Source of the DNA: Thraustochytrium sp. TN22
Lineage: Eukaryota > Sar > Bigyra > Thraustochytrida > Thraustochytriidae
Reading direction: 5' to 3'
DNA length: 64,000 nucleotides
Assembly: GCA_013306675.1 (NCBI GenBank)
Contig: JABLUY010000015.1
Span: 1-64,000 of the forward strand
Part shown: positions 29,109 to 39,693 of the stretch, one piece after another
How the letters are laid out: each line of letters opens with the position of its first letter
Numbering within the stretch: the first letter of the stretch is position 1
Program-made: the position numbers and the translations under genes
Notes under the pieces: model-generated
The model's input: only the letters and a program-made list of their open reading frames with translations
Database searches by the model: none
What the model was told of the DNA's origin: nothing

Positions 29109-31099
29109 CTAAATGCCGTTCAGGATGTCGAGGTTTTGCCGCACGCGCCAGAGATAGAGCACCTCCGAGTAAAAGACATGGAGCGGGATCCTGTGTTTCT
29201 CCGAGATGACGGCGGGCCGCTTCTTCTCCGGGTGCTCCTTGAGCTCGTCGGCGAGTGCCCTGGAGTACACCTGGTCCTCAAGGAAGGTGCTGGCCTGGTT
29301 GTAGAGGTACTTCTCGAGGAGGAGCAGGTCCTCGGGATTCTTGTACCAGTGGTACGCGACGGGGGTTTCGCTGCCTGTCAGCGTGCGAGCATGCAAGGTC
29401 AGCGGACAGTCGGGGTGGAGATCGGGCGGTGCCGCCGCCCCTGCTTGTGAGCATGAAACGTACAGCAGATGGCAGTCTTTGGCTTCTTGTCTGCGCCACG
29501 TGTCATGAGGCGCGTCGCGCGAGAGTGGGAGTGAGTATGCCAATTGTGTGTACACAGTGCGTAGACGCGCGCGCTTCGGCGCTAACTTGACTTACACCAG
29601 TACCAAGACCTGGAGTTGTCGCGCTTGCGCAAGAACAGCGCGTCCGACACGCGAAAGAGGTTGACGAGCTCGAGCCCGAAGGCGTCAAGCATGGAGGTGG
29701 CGTTGATGCCAACTTGCTTCATGCAAAGAGACTCAGCGACCTCCTGCTGCGCGCCATCGCGGTCGACGCAACGCTGTTTCTTGGGGAAGTTCTCGCGCGG
29801 CCCGTACTCCCTCGGCATGGACTTGTAGACCGGCGCGACCTTGCGCAGCGCGCCGCGTGTGACGCCGACCCATGCGCCGTTCACAAAGGGCACGGGCGCA
29901 AGGTGCGAAACATGGCCCATGTAGCGAGGCTCGTCGGGATCGATGTCGTGCTGGGCCATGTAAAGCTTGATGAACTCGATGAACGCGAAGGTGTCATCGT
30001 CCAGCTTGGCCGCGAGGTCCCAGAGTGGCTCGCCGTTGTCATTCTCCATGTCGTTGTCGTAGATGTACTCCCAGGCGCGCCACACCTTTTCCCAGACTGT
30101 GTGAGCAGAGCGACATGGCGTAAGCGAAGGGTGTTAGATGGCATGTGAGAGCGCGAGCCGGCGTGAGCGCACGAGCCGGCGTGAGCGCGTGAGCGCATGA
30201 GCTGGCGCTTGCTCGAGCGCGCATGAACTCACTGTGGCGGCAGGCGACCTGGCGGCCGCGCTCAGTGCACGTCTTGTCTACTCGCAGTGCGGCAAGCGTC
30301 GATCAGTCAGTTTCGCTTGCTCGCCGGCCCCGATCAGGCAAGGCCAGAATAGGTCCCACGTACTGACGTAGTCTTTGTTTTTGACCATGGCGTCGTTCCT
30401 GCGCACGAGAGGCAGCTGCACCATCTCAACCTTAAAGTCGGGGTCGTTGGGCAAAGGAAAGTACTTGGGGAAGGTTTCGCCTGGCGGTGGAGGGTCGATG
30501 AAGAGCTTGATGATGTCGCAGCGGCGACCCCAAGTGTTGAGGACGGCGGAGATGGTCTCGTAGCGGTGTGGCGCGTAAACGGTGGGTACCATGCAGTAGA
30601 AACGCACCTTGGAGGCCTTGTCACGCCACGAACGCAAGTCAGACGGCGGCAGGGCTTGTGACGACGCAGCCGCGGCGGCGCTGTCGCGGATTCCGGCCGT
30701 GGCCTCTGCGGCGGCCTTGGCCTCGGCCTCGGCCTCGAAGCGCTGGATCCGGGACGCCAGGACCTCCTTCTCAGCGCGGAGCTTTGCCGCGAGCGCGTCG
30801 AGCTCAGATAGCTTGGCACGCGAAATGACGTCGAGGACGAGCGGGCCCTCGCTTGCCGCCGCCGCGGCGGCGGCGGCCGCCGTGGACCCCCCCACCAGAG
30901 CCTGCTGGTGGACGAGCGCCACCCCGCACACCAAGAGGGTAATACAGAAGCCGAGGATGAGCGCCTTGCGGATGCCAGAGCTGCCGGCTCCTGGCTCCTT
31001 CCTGCGCAGTGTCTTGCTGCCCAGCTTGGACCGCGCAGGTCGAAAGGCGCTGGCGCTGCTGCCCACCTCATTCTCGTCGCTCATGGGCTGGTACAACAT
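29109..31099 (-). CDS. GT31-type (C1GALT1-like) type II membrane glycosyltransferase, three exons
   Basis: The exons are 31099-30364, 30096-29596 and 29374-29109; together they make 1,503 bp (500 residues). Intron 1 (267 bp) has donor GTACGT and acceptor CACACAG; intron 2 (221 bp) has donor GTAAGT and acceptor TGACAG. The joins restore KNKDYV-IWEKVWRAWEYI and SRSWYWC-SETPVAYHWYKN. Residues 46-63 form a single N-terminal membrane anchor, followed by a coiled stem. Family signals are HRYETISAVLNTWGRRCDII, AKLDDDTFAFIEF (the DxD metal/donor site), DEPRYMGHV, VNGAWVGVTRGAL and VAYHWYKN, in the order of core-1 beta-1,3-galactosyltransferase. It probably extends O-linked glycans in the Golgi; acceptor and sugar are inferred from the family. 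Without splicing each piece reads into stops. Confidence 0.82.
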
Positions 31100-31200
31100 G
31101 GTGGCGCGGGTGAGGCAAAACTGCTGAGCGAGACAGCGCGCGCGCGGGCGCGCGCGCACCTGCGCGCGCGCAAGTTCGGTCCGTCGTCTCCGGCCCTGCC

Positions 31201-31217
31201 TCCGCGCTCGCCTCGTT

Positions 31218-31248
<31 letters not shown>

Positions 31249-31408
31249 CGTGTTTGGCTCGGCGACTCCCGTCGACCTACTTGTTGTGAGCTAGCGAGCA
31301 GTTGAAGACCCAGGGCAGGGCTCTAGAGCTACTAGCAAGATAGAGCAGAGCAGTGGCAAGCGAAGAGAGGGGAAAGAAAGCCTCGGTGAAAAGACCCTTT
31401 AGCAAGGC

Positions 31409-31452
<44 letters not shown>

Positions 31453-31500
31453 GGAGCTGGAGTAGCGACAGCGCAAGCCATTGCTTCCTTAGCTAGCTTA
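31201..31500. other. Intergenic with GAC/GAG and (GA)n tracts
   Basis: Has tandem GAGGAC units at 31217-31247 and a GA microsatellite at about 31409-31452. It contains the GT31-like gene upstream region and the acetolactate synthase small-subunit 3' end. Confidence 0.6.
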
Positions 31501-32355
31501 TTAGGATGGGGGCAGGTCGGCCAGGTCAACGAGGGAGCGAACCTCTTCGACGCTCTCCTCGCCAGAGACGGTGGAGCGCGACATGGCGATGATGCCAGAG
31601 CGAGCGCCCTCAATAATACCGTAAGGCTCGAGCATGCGGAAGAAGGCGTCCACACGGCGGCTCCAAGAGACGACCTCGACGATGATGCTCTCGGAACCAA
31701 TGTCGATGACCTTGCCCTCAAACATCTTGGCGACGTCAAGAATGGCCTGGCGATGAAAGTGCGAGGCCATCATCTCGTCGTAGTTGGCGGCGGCCGAGGT
31801 GGGGCGGCCGGTCTCGTCCGAGGCGGGCGGCGGCAGGCAGGAAACCTTGACGATGGCAAGCTCACGCTCGATGATGTTCTGGTTGCGGTAGTCCAGCACG
31901 GCCCACACGTCCACGAGGTCCTCGAGCTGGCGCACGGCCTGCTCGATCTGCGTATCCGGACCCTTGACGGCGATGGTAACGCGGCTCAGCTCGCGCACGT
32001 CCGTGGAGCTGACCGTGAGCGAGTCGATGTTGAAGCCACGCGCGCTCATGAGGCCCGAGATCTTGGACAGCACGCCGGGCGAGTCGTCCACAAGCACGCT
32101 CATGATGTGCTTCTTGGCCTTCTCCTGCACGGCCGGCGTGTTGTACAGGATGTTGTTGACGGCGTCCTCCGCCGTGCGCCGCCCCAGCTTGCCGCGCGAG
32201 ACGCCCACGAAGGAGTCCAGCCGCTGCAGGCGCGTGTTGCCGCCGTCGCCGCCGCTCGCCGCGCCGCTCAGCGCGCGCGCCGCGTTGCGCTGCGCGCCGA
32301 GCCCCAGGCCGCCCGCGCCGCCGCGCGCCGCGCGCACCACCGCCGCCGCCCACAT
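31501..32355 (-). CDS. ilvH: Acetolactate synthase small (regulatory) subunit, organelle-targeted
   Basis: The 284-residue protein starts at the ATG at 32355; upstream in-frame sequence is Arg/Ala-rich leader translation. The first 35-40 residues (MWAAAVVRAARGG...) are rich in Ala and Arg with no acidic residues, fitting a mitochondrial or plastid transit peptide. Residues about 83-155 form the ACT domain, with HIMSVLVDDSPGVLSKI, GLMSARGFNIDSLTV and SRVTIAV. The C-terminal domain continues with IVKVSC, FEGKVIDIG and FGIIEGARSG-like segments (here YGIIEGARSGIIAMSR). It binds the catalytic subunit of acetohydroxyacid synthase and confers feedback control by branched-chain amino acids. It is divergent from ATIC, 1.15 kb away. 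Confidence 0.94.
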   Translation of the reverse strand: MWAAAVVRAARGGAGGLGLGAQRNAARALSGAASGGDGGNTRLQRLDSFVGVSRGKLGRRTAEDAVNNILYNTPAVQEKAKKHIMSVLVDDSPGVLSKISGLMSARGFNIDSLTVSSTDVRELSRVTIAVKGPDTQIEQAVRQLEDLVDVWAVLDYRNQNIIERELAIVKVSCLPPPASDETGRPTSAAANYDEMMASHFHRQAILDVAKMFEGKVIDIGSESIIVEVVSWSRRVDAFFRMLEPYGIIEGARSGIIAMSRSTVSGEESVEEVRSLVDLADLPPS

Positions 32356-33351
32356 CCTCGCCGCCCGCCGCGCACCGCCCCTCTGTCTCTCGCCGTGCCG
32401 CGCCGCGCCGCGCCGCCGCGCCGCGCCGCGATGCTCCTCGCCGCGCCGCGCCGCCTTGCGCCGCCGCTCGCCCGCTCCTTCTCCGCGCGCCTGGCCTCGC
32501 TTGCCTGCCTGCCTGCCTGCCCTGCGCCGCGCCGCGTGCCCGCCCGCTCGCGGCCTCCTCAGGCTAGGCCAAAGCCTACAAAAATACCTTGTCAGTGAGG
32601 CAGACTTGTCTGTGAGTGGCTGCCGAAGCCTGCCACTGCAAAGCTGGCTGTCAGGCAGGCACTGGCAGGCTGCAAAAGGAAAGCGCAGGGAACGCGGCCT
32701 CCGACAAGTGCGACAAGTGCAGCCGGGCAGTCTCAGGAAGGCCTTGGCAGCCTCTGCGTGCACCGGGCTCTCAGCTGTCCGTGGCTGAGCTGGCTGCACA
32801 GGCGGTGGTGAGGACGAGCGTCGACGAGAGAGAGAGAGAGAGAGAGAGCTTGGAGAATGGGGCGGTCGCGGGGCTCGCGGTGCTCGTGGAGCTCGCGCTA
32901 GCTCTAGAGCTACTAGCTAGCTAGCACTAGCTACTAGAACTTGAAGTGCCGGTAGGCAGACTCGGCAGAGGCGGCCGGCGAAGCCGCCACGCACCGGCAT
33001 TTGCAAGGCAGCAAGGCGCAGCAAGCTGCAAGAGGCCGGCTAGAGTTCCAACGCGCCCCAACGCGAACCTCACCCAAGTTGAAGTTGAAAGGGCTGAAAG
33101 GGCTTGACCAGAAAGCGCTTGAAAGCGATCGATGCTTTCCAGCTAACCGTGACGTTAGTAGCCGTGGCGGGTCTGGTCTGGTCTCGCAGCAAAAGGAGAA
33201 GCAAGACAGACCACTCACTGCACAGTGGCCCCTGGCCCGTGGCGGCTTGCTCCGAGTCGCTCGCGGCCGCCGCCCGCTTCGTTCGCTGCCTGCACTGGCG
33301 CCCGGCGGCCGCTCGGAGCCACCCGTCGCCGTTGAACGGTGCACAGTGAGG

Positions 33352-33396
<45 letters not shown>

Positions 33397-33509
33397 GATC
33401 GAAGGACTGCAGAGCGCGGCACCGGTGGCGAGCAAAACGGGTTGAGCTAGCGATTGCTTGGGCGGGCGAGCAAGCGAGCGAGCCAGCGAGCGCTTGGACG
33501 ACAGGCGAA
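32356..33509. other. Divergent intergenic region with two (GA)n microsatellites
   Basis: Contains GCCGCGCCGCGC repeats near 32395-32435, a GA tract at about 32826-32848, CTAGCTAG clusters at 32895-32935, and a second GA tract at about 33354-33392 that lies 118-156 bp upstream of the ATIC start. No gene seen; both genes' promoters must lie here. Confidence 0.55.
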
Positions 33510-35354
33510 ATGGCGCAGAGCCACGCGGCGATCGTGGGCAGCACGGAGGACAAGGTGCAGGTGAAGCGCGCGCTGCTGAGCGTGAGCGACAAGGCGGACC
33601 TCGTGGCCCTGGGCCAGTGTCTGGCGGAGCAGGGCGTGGAGCTGCTGTCGACTGGCGGCACGGCCAAGGCGCTGCGCGATGCCGGGCTGACGGTGAAGGA
33701 TGTGGCGGAGGTGACCGGGTCGCCGGAGATGCTGGACGGCCGCGTCAAGACGCTGCACCCGAAGATTCACGGCGGCATCCTGGCGGTGCGCGGCAACGAC
33801 CAGCACGCCAAGGACATGGAGGAGAACGGCATCGTGGGCATCGACATGGTGGTTCTTAACCTGTACCCGTTCGAGCAGACCGTGGCCAAGGGCTCCGACT
33901 TTGCCACCTGCGTGGAGAACGTCGACATTGGCGGGCCGGCCATGCTGCGCGCCGCGGCCAAGAACCACAGCGCCGTAACCATCGTGACGAGCCCGTCGCA
34001 GTACGCGCGGCTCATGGACGAGCTCAAGGAGAACAGCGGCTGCACGACCATGAAGCTGCGCAAGAGTTTTGCGGCTGCCGCCTTTTCGCTTTCGGCCCAG
34101 TATGACGGCGCCATCGCGTCCTACATGGCCAAGGAGACTGAGTCGCCCGTGCCCACGGTGACGCGCACCTACGCGGTGGAGCGCCCGCTCAAGTACGGCT
34201 GCAACCCGAACCAGCTGCCGGCCGGCCTGTGCCGCATCGCCGGCACCAAGATGCCCTTCGAGGTGCTCAACGGCAACCCGGGCTACATCAACCTGCTGGA
34301 CGCCTCCAACGCGTGGCAGCTCGTGCGCGAGCTGCGTGCGGCGCTCGGCGTCGCCGCGGCCGCCTCCTTCAAGCATGTCAGCCCTGCCGGCGCCGCCGTC
34401 GCCGTCCCGCTCACTGACGTCGAGGTGCAGGCCTATGAGATGGCCGGTCGCGACATTCAGCTCACCGACTCGGCGCTCGCCTACCTGCGCGCCCGCCAGG
34501 CCGACCCGCTCTCCAGCTTCGGCGACTTTGCCGCGCTCTCCGACGTCGTCGACAAGGACACCGCCATGGTGCTCAAGACCGAGGTCAGCGACGGCATCGT
34601 CGCCCCCGGCTACGACGATGACGCCCTCGAGATCCTCAAGGCCAAGAAGAAGGGCGGCTTCATTATCCTCAAGGCGGACCCGACCTTTGAGCCGCCCCAG
34701 AACGAGTACCGCGAGGTCTTCGGTCAGGGCTTTATGCAGAAGCGCAACGATATCCAGCTCACGCCCGAGTCCTTCTCCAACGTCGTCACGACCAAGGCCA
34801 CCTCCATCCCGGACGAGGCCAAGCGCGACCTCACCGTCGCCTCCATCGCCCTCAAGTACACCCAGTCGAACTCCGTTGGCTACGCGCAGAACGGCCAGAT
34901 GATCGGCGTCGGCGCCGGTCAGCAGTCCCGCGTCGACTGCGTCAAGCTTGCCGGCCGCAAGGTCCAAACCTGGTTCATGCGTCAGCATCCCAAGGTTCTC
35001 GGCCTCAAGTTTAAGTCCTCCGTCAAGCGCCAGGAGCGCATCAACGCCCGCGTTCGCTACATCGAGGGCAACTTTGCCGAGACCGAGCGCGCCCAATGGG
35101 AGACCCTCTTCGAGGAGGTGCCCGAGGCCCTCACCCAGCAGGACATTGACGACTTCATGGCCACCCTCTCTGGCGTCGCCAACGCCTCCGACGCCTTTTA
35201 CCCCTTCCGTGACAACATCGACATCCTCTCTCGCTTTGGTGTCTCCTACATCGGCCAGGCCGGCGGCTCCGTGCGCGACGCCGACGTCATCGAGGCCTGC
35301 GACCAGTACGGCATTGCCATGGCCTTTAACGGCGTGCGCCTCTTCCACCACTAA
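33510..35354 (+). CDS. ATIC: Bifunctional AICAR transformylase / IMP cyclohydrolase
   Basis: The frame opens at a GTG within the GA tract, but the ATG at 33510 gives 614 residues beginning [10 protein letters not shown], near the usual 592. It performs the last two steps of de novo purine synthesis: formyl transfer from 10-formyl-THF to AICAR and ring closure to IMP. The N-terminal cyclohydrolase domain (about 18-165) has [22 protein letters not shown] and [15 protein letters not shown]. The transformylase domain follows, with [12 protein letters not shown] containing catalytic Lys288-His289, then [11 protein letters not shown] and the C-terminal [20 protein letters not shown] and RLFHH. All key motifs are intact. 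A 651-codon open frame on the opposite strand is an artefact of GC-rich codons. Confidence 0.96.
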   Translation: MAQSHAAIVGSTEDKVQVKRALLSVSDKADLVALGQCLAEQGVELLSTGGTAKALRDAGLTVKDVAEVTGSPEMLDGRVKTLHPKIHGGILAVRGNDQHAKDMEENGIVGIDMVVLNLYPFEQTVAKGSDFATCVENVDIGGPAMLRAAAKNHSAVTIVTSPSQYARLMDELKENSGCTTMKLRKSFAAAAFSLSAQYDGAIASYMAKETESPVPTVTRTYAVERPLKYGCNPNQLPAGLCRIAGTKMPFEVLNGNPGYINLLDASNAWQLVRELRAALGVAAAASFKHVSPAGAAVAVPLTDVEVQAYEMAGRDIQLTDSALAYLRARQADPLSSFGDFAALSDVVDKDTAMVLKTEVSDGIVAPGYDDDALEILKAKKKGGFIILKADPTFEPPQNEYREVFGQGFMQKRNDIQLTPESFSNVVTTKATSIPDEAKRDLTVASIALKYTQSNSVGYAQNGQMIGVGAGQQSRVDCVKLAGRKVQTWFMRQHPKVLGLKFKSSVKRQERINARVRYIEGNFAETERAQWETLFEEVPEALTQQDIDDFMATLSGVANASDAFYPFRDNIDILSRFGVSYIGQAGGSVRDADVIEACDQYGIAMAFNGVRLFHH

Positions 35355-36306
35355 GCTAAGAGCAAGAAGTTGCGACGTGACGCCAAGAGCAATGGCCGGC
35401 AAGACGTCTCTCTATGCTCGAACATACGTAACGATACGTGCTCCAGGCCACGACTGTGTCCCATGGCGCCTCCCGTGCCGCTTTCCCCTCCATGCACATT
35501 TCCCTCTTTCATGTTGTGTCGACTGATGCCAGAACGAAGCTTTGGCTTTGCAGCTGTCGATGACTCTGCGACCCCCACCAACATTACCTTGGAGCTACAG
35601 CGGTGGCGAGGTGCACAAGGGGAAGGAAGACCTTCACGTCGACCTCTCCGCTCGAGGCTCGTCCGTCCGACGAAATCCGTTCGTCGAAACCTGCCTCACG
35701 GATGATGATGCACTGTGGCGGCTGCAGTGGCAGCAGTCGGCCCCGCGTAGCACCATGCTGCGCTTAGATAGATGAGTCAGCTCGCAGGCTTGGTTGGGCG
35801 TGCTGTTCACCTTCTCTGGCCGTGGTCCGAGTCGCCGTGACTCGGTGACAGGCGGTGCCTGTGGCAGGCAGGCCCTCGGCCATGCAGCTGCTGACAGTCA
35901 GTAAGGGCACTGGCAGGGCGGCTGCAGCACTGCAGGCGCCTCACTCTCGTCAGGCCTCGTCAGGCTCATCGAGTTAGAGTTCTCGGTGGTGCAGTGTCTT
36001 GCAGCCGAGGCCAGCGGAACCGCGTTCCGCGGATTCGCTCCGCCGCGCCTTGCTACTTTTAAGTTACGCCTACGCTTGCCAGCCTGATCTCAGTGTCAGT
36101 CGCTGACTGCTGACTGTGAAGTGACAGTGACAGCGCAGTCAGCCACTGGCACAGGCAGCGTCTTGCGAGAAGGACCTTTCCGAGGGCGGCGCGGCAGCGA
36201 GGCCGCGAGCAGAGCGCGGCGCGCGGCGGCGCGCGGGCGGCGTGCGGCGGGGCGGCGCGTGAGGCGCGGCGGCGGCGGCGGCAGGCAGGCGGCGGCGGGC
36301 GGCGCG
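35355..36306. other. Intergenic with a short protein-like relic
   Basis: Between about 35520 and 35740 overlapping plus-strand frames read ERSFGFAAVDDSATPTNITL, then in another frame VHKGKEDLHVDLSARGSS; this looks like a decayed coding piece but I cannot place its family. Near 36090-36150 there are several CAGTGACAG-like repeats. The rest is unassigned promoter region. Confidence 0.35.
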
Positions 36307-37710
36307 ATGCGCGCGCCGGGCGCGCAGCGCGGCGCGGTGCTGGACGCGGGGCGGGGCGGCGGGGCGGCGGACGCGGCGCTGGGCAGCGGCGGGGGCGGCG
36401 GCTTGGGCGGCGCGCCGGACCTTGCAGCGGCGGCGCGCAGCGCAGCGGAGCGCGCTGCAGCGCAGCAGCTGCTGGTGCAGCTGGCCATGGCCGTGGCGTA
36501 CGCCGGCTTCACGCTGGGCGCGCTGCGCGTGCGCTCCTGGCGCTTCAAGCACCGCGTGTCCTTCAAAGTGCTCAACACAAGCGAGATCGAGGGCATCCGC
36601 GAACTGGTGCAGAGTGAGGATGCGGACGAGGAGGGCTCAGAAATTGACAGCCTGCTGAGCCCGTACTCCAGCGACCTCCTTGTCGGCATCCAGGTCGACG
36701 GCGACGTCGTTGGCGTCGACACGGTCAACGTGGACGGACCGAACGGCTACCTCGAGGAGGTGAAGCTGGCACGTCAATTCTGGGGGTACGGCCTCGAGGA
36801 GGCGCTGCGCCGCCAAACGCTCGAGATTGTGCGCGCACCGCCGCCTGCGGTAGCTGCGCGCGTGCCGCGTGAGCGCCTGCGCCAGCTCGTCTTTGCCTGG
36901 AACGAGCGTGCGCGCGCCATCTGCGCGGCTACTGACATGCACGAGGCGGCGCGCTGGTCCTACTTTGTAGCAGACGCGCCACGCAAGGCCGCTGCGGTGC
37001 TGCGCCGTCTCGACCAGGCTGCGCCCGTGCCGCTACCGCCCTTGCAACAGGTTACGCGCCTCTCACAGATGCTTGCAGCCCTCCGGCGCACCGCGCACAA
37101 CGACCTCCTCTTGCAGTACTGGGATGTGTACGACGTCTCGAGGCCCGTCGTTATCTCCCTCTTTTCCGGTGTGCTCGCCTTCAGTCCACGCGGCGCTGCC
37201 GGCGCAGCCTCCTCCTCCTCCTCCTCCTCCTCCTCCTTTTCGCCCGTTGGTGCAGATGCGCCGCATCACGAAGCGGAGGCAGCTATCACTGCGCCGCTGC
37301 TCGTCTCAACCCGAGACAGTCCTTCCTCAAGCGGCTCGGGCTGCGGCTCGGGCGATGACGAGGACCTTCTCGGAGCTGAGGACCTCGTGCGTACGCTGCA
37401 CGTGCGCAACTGCGTCATGCAGGCCGCCAACCTTACCTGCAGCGTTGGCGAGCTTATCGATCGCGACGAGCCTCTCGGCTCGCTCTGTACATTCACAGTC
37501 TACTGCAATTCCGCGGACGCCGCGCGTCATGCGCATCGCTGTCGAGCCGAGGCTCTAGCTCACATCAGCTACTGGGCACGTCTTGGTCTCGAGATGCGTT
37601 GCAAGTCCCTCGCCATGTTCTGCTCTCCCGCGCTTCACGAGCTGCTCGCAGATGTGGTCGACTTTAAGACTGCCTCGCAGCTCATCCTCTTCCAGACCTC
37701 CCTGGCTTAA
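36307..37710 (+). CDS. Unknown protein with one hydrophobic segment and large C-terminal domain
   Basis: The frame opens upstream at a GTG, but the first ATG is at 36307, giving 467 residues. After a Gly/Ala-rich start there is one hydrophobic segment at about residues 58-73 (VQLAMAVAYAGFTLGAL), then SWRFKHRVSFKVLNTSEI, and a globular region with DLLVGIQVDGDVVGVDTVNV, and later AHNDLLLQYWDVYDVSRPVV and HISYWARLGLEMRCKSL. A poly-Ser stretch encoded by TCC repeats (37207-37238) interrupts the middle. I do not recognise the family. It looks like a real single-anchor membrane protein, because the frame uses balanced residues outside the low-complexity parts. Confidence 0.65.
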   Translation: MRAPGAQRGAVLDAGRGGGAADAALGSGGGGGLGGAPDLAAAARSAAERAAAQQLLVQLAMAVAYAGFTLGALRVRSWRFKHRVSFKVLNTSEIEGIRELVQSEDADEEGSEIDSLLSPYSSDLLVGIQVDGDVVGVDTVNVDGPNGYLEEVKLARQFWGYGLEEALRRQTLEIVRAPPPAVAARVPRERLRQLVFAWNERARAICAATDMHEAARWSYFVADAPRKAAAVLRRLDQAAPVPLPPLQQVTRLSQMLAALRRTAHNDLLLQYWDVYDVSRPVVISLFSGVLAFSPRGAAGAASSSSSSSSSFSPVGADAPHHEAEAAITAPLLVSTRDSPSSSGSGCGSGDDEDLLGAEDLVRTLHVRNCVMQAANLTCSVGELIDRDEPLGSLCTFTVYCNSADAARHAHRCRAEALAHISYWARLGLEMRCKSLAMFCSPALHELLADVVDFKTASQLILFQTSLA

Positions 37711-38000
37711 CAGTTGAGCGAGAGCGAGAGCAAGCACGAGCTGGTACGTAAGCAAAAGCAAGCAAGCAAAGCAAACACACAAGATTGCACGCTGCCCGGC
37801 CGCCTCATGACGAGCTGCCCGGCCGCCTCATGCCCGGCTCGCTTTTTTGCCTCCCCACCATCAGTCGGACGAAACGACGTGCCTCTGACACGAACGGTCG
37901 CAAGCGTGCTGCGCGCCGTGGATATATAGTTGCCCGCATACAAATCTCTCCCTTTCTCGCTCTCCAAGCCACCAAGTCTTCAAGAGGCGGCCGATTACGA

Positions 38001-39383
38001 TTATGAAGTTGCTGATGATGCTGCTGATGAGGAGGAGGAAGAAGATGCTGAGGAAGAAGATGAAGACGATGACGCTGATCGAGACCGCGATTGGGACCGC
38101 GGCCGCGACGGCGTCTCTCGGGACAGCCCGTCCTTCTCTGGCAAAGACTTCGCCCTCGTATCGGATGCCGACTGACTCTGCCGAGGTGCCGACCGGCTTC
38201 TGCGGGGCGAATCAGCCTCGCTACGGGATTCCGGGCCTCGGCGCTCGGCGCCCTCACTTGACGAATCCCCTTGCTGCCGCCGCTCGGCCGTGGCCGCTGG
38301 GTCGTTCTGCTGGGCTCCGATCGCTCCTGTCTCCTCCTTGTCCTCGACAAGGCGACGCCTCTTCGGTTCGCGCAGGCGGGCGTGGATGCGCTCCTTCGCC
38401 ACGCCCCCATCCGTATCGCTTGACGACTCGGACCGAGAACGCGCGCGCCGCTTCCTGCGACGACGCGCTGGCGAGCCCGAAGCCACGGAGGGGTGCGAGG
38501 ACGATGCGGAAGACGAGGAGGAAGACGAAGACGAGGACGACGAGGATGAGGACGAGGACGAAGACGAAGACGCCGAAGAGGAGGAGGAGGAAGAGGAAGA
38601 GGAAGAGGAGGAAGAGGAAGAGGTAGACGACCCCGAGTCCTCGCTATCGCTCCGCCGGCGCCGCTTCCTCAACGTGCCCTCCAAGCTCGCGGCGACCTCA
38701 GCCTCCTTGGCCTCGCGCTCGCGCCGACGCGCCTCGCGCTTGGCAAGCTGCTTCTCGGGGTCAAAGCCATCACCGGCACGGTGCGAGGGCGCGATTTGAA
38801 AGGCGTCGCGCAGGCGAGCGTCCTGCGCGGACCTCAGCGACTCCGACTCCTGCGCCGCGCTGCGCCGATCCTCCCAGCCGCGAAGACTTGGACCTCTGGG
38901 GACCGGCGAGGCCGTCGCGCTCGTCCTTGCGCGCGCATCCTTGTGGACGCCCGCATCGACTTTGGTGTCCCCTGTTTGCTGGTCCTGCTTGAGCTTCTTG
39001 CGCGCCTTTTTGGCCTCCTTGCGCTGCCGCCGGGTCTCGGCCAGCCCATCTTGACGGCGCTTGCGCAGCGCCGCGCAGGCCTCATCCACAGCGGCCGCTT
39101 GCTCGCCCTTGGCCTCCAGCTGCTCGCGCAGTTCCAGCACCTCCAGTTCGATCTTGCGCTGCTCTTCGTGTGCCTGCAGCTCCTTGTCGACACGTGCGCC
39201 AGGCGGCGCAGCAGCGCCCCACCTGGCGCCGCCGCGGCCGGCCGAGGCGCGCCCGCGACCAGCGTTGGCCGCTCGGTCGCGCCGATCGCGGTCCTGACGC
39301 ACGAGCCCGGCATTGGCCTGCACGAAGCCGCTCGTCGCGCTCCCGCGCAGCTTTGAGAGCCCGACGCCGTTGTACCGAGGCAT
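38001..39383 (-). CDS. CWC21: Cwc21 / SRRM2-like spliceosome protein
   Basis: The ATG at 39383 gives 460 residues starting MPRYNGVGLSKLRGSATSGF, a clear match to the YNGIGL-x-T-x-RGSGTNGYVQ N-terminus of Cwc21 and SRRM2/SRm300. The cwf21 domain follows near residues 66-95 (ELQAHEEQRKIELEVLELRE), which in yeast binds Prp8 and Snu114 in the activated spliceosome. The rest has a basic coiled segment, a poly-Ser stretch, and a C-terminal RS/SR-rich tail, making it closer in layout to SRRM2 than to the 135-residue yeast protein. Ser and acidic runs are encoded by long GAG/GAC-like repeats at 38510-38630. The in-frame upstream extension is poly-Arg/Ala translation of a CCG repeat. Confidence 0.85.
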   Translation of the reverse strand: MPRYNGVGLSKLRGSATSGFVQANAGLVRQDRDRRDRAANAGRGRASAGRGGARWGAAAPPGARVDKELQAHEEQRKIELEVLELREQLEAKGEQAAAVDEACAALRKRRQDGLAETRRQRKEAKKARKKLKQDQQTGDTKVDAGVHKDARARTSATASPVPRGPSLRGWEDRRSAAQESESLRSAQDARLRDAFQIAPSHRAGDGFDPEKQLAKREARRREREAKEAEVAASLEGTLRKRRRRSDSEDSGSSTSSSSSSSSSSSSSSSSASSSSSSSSSSSSSSSSSSSSSASSSHPSVASGSPARRRRKRRARSRSESSSDTDGGVAKERIHARLREPKRRRLVEDKEETGAIGAQQNDPAATAERRQQGDSSSEGAERRGPESRSEADSPRRSRSAPRQSQSASDTRAKSLPEKDGLSRETPSRPRSQSRSRSASSSSSSSSASSSSSSSAASSATS

Positions 39384-39414
39384 CGTGTCGGCGTCCACCG
39401 CGTCCGCCGCGTCC

Positions 39415-39449
39415 GCCGCCGCCGCCGCGTCCGCCGCCGCCGCCGCCGC

Positions 39450-39480
<31 letters not shown>

Positions 39481-39482
39481 GA
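39415..39482. repeat. (CCG)n microsatellite upstream of the Cwc21-like gene
   Basis: A run of CCG/CGC triplets with a few GTC interruptions lies 35-100 bp upstream of the start codon, in the presumed 5' leader. Confidence 0.85.
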
Positions 39483-39693
39483 CGTGGCACGCTTGTTCTT
39501 TGCTTCGGTGTCCACCGAGTCGGCGACGAGAGCCTACCTGCCAGACGCCAGACTTGGAGCGAGGCGGCGCAACGCGGCGCAACGCGACCGGGCAGGAGAG
39601 GACGACGGCAAGGCCGGGCGAGGAGAGCAAGTCAATGCAAAGGAGCAATCCAGATTGTACCAGTAGTTCGTTACTGCAGAAGCACCACCATCA

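Noticed and set aside
33447-35402. 651-codon open frame antisense to ATIC
   Set aside because: It mirrors a well-supported gene; GC-rich codons remove stops from the opposite strand. The translation is Leu/Val/Gly/His-biased with no domain.
39384-39515. Poly-Arg/Ala extension of the Cwc21-like protein
   Set aside because: It starts with GTG and translates a CCG repeat; the family N-terminus begins at 39383.
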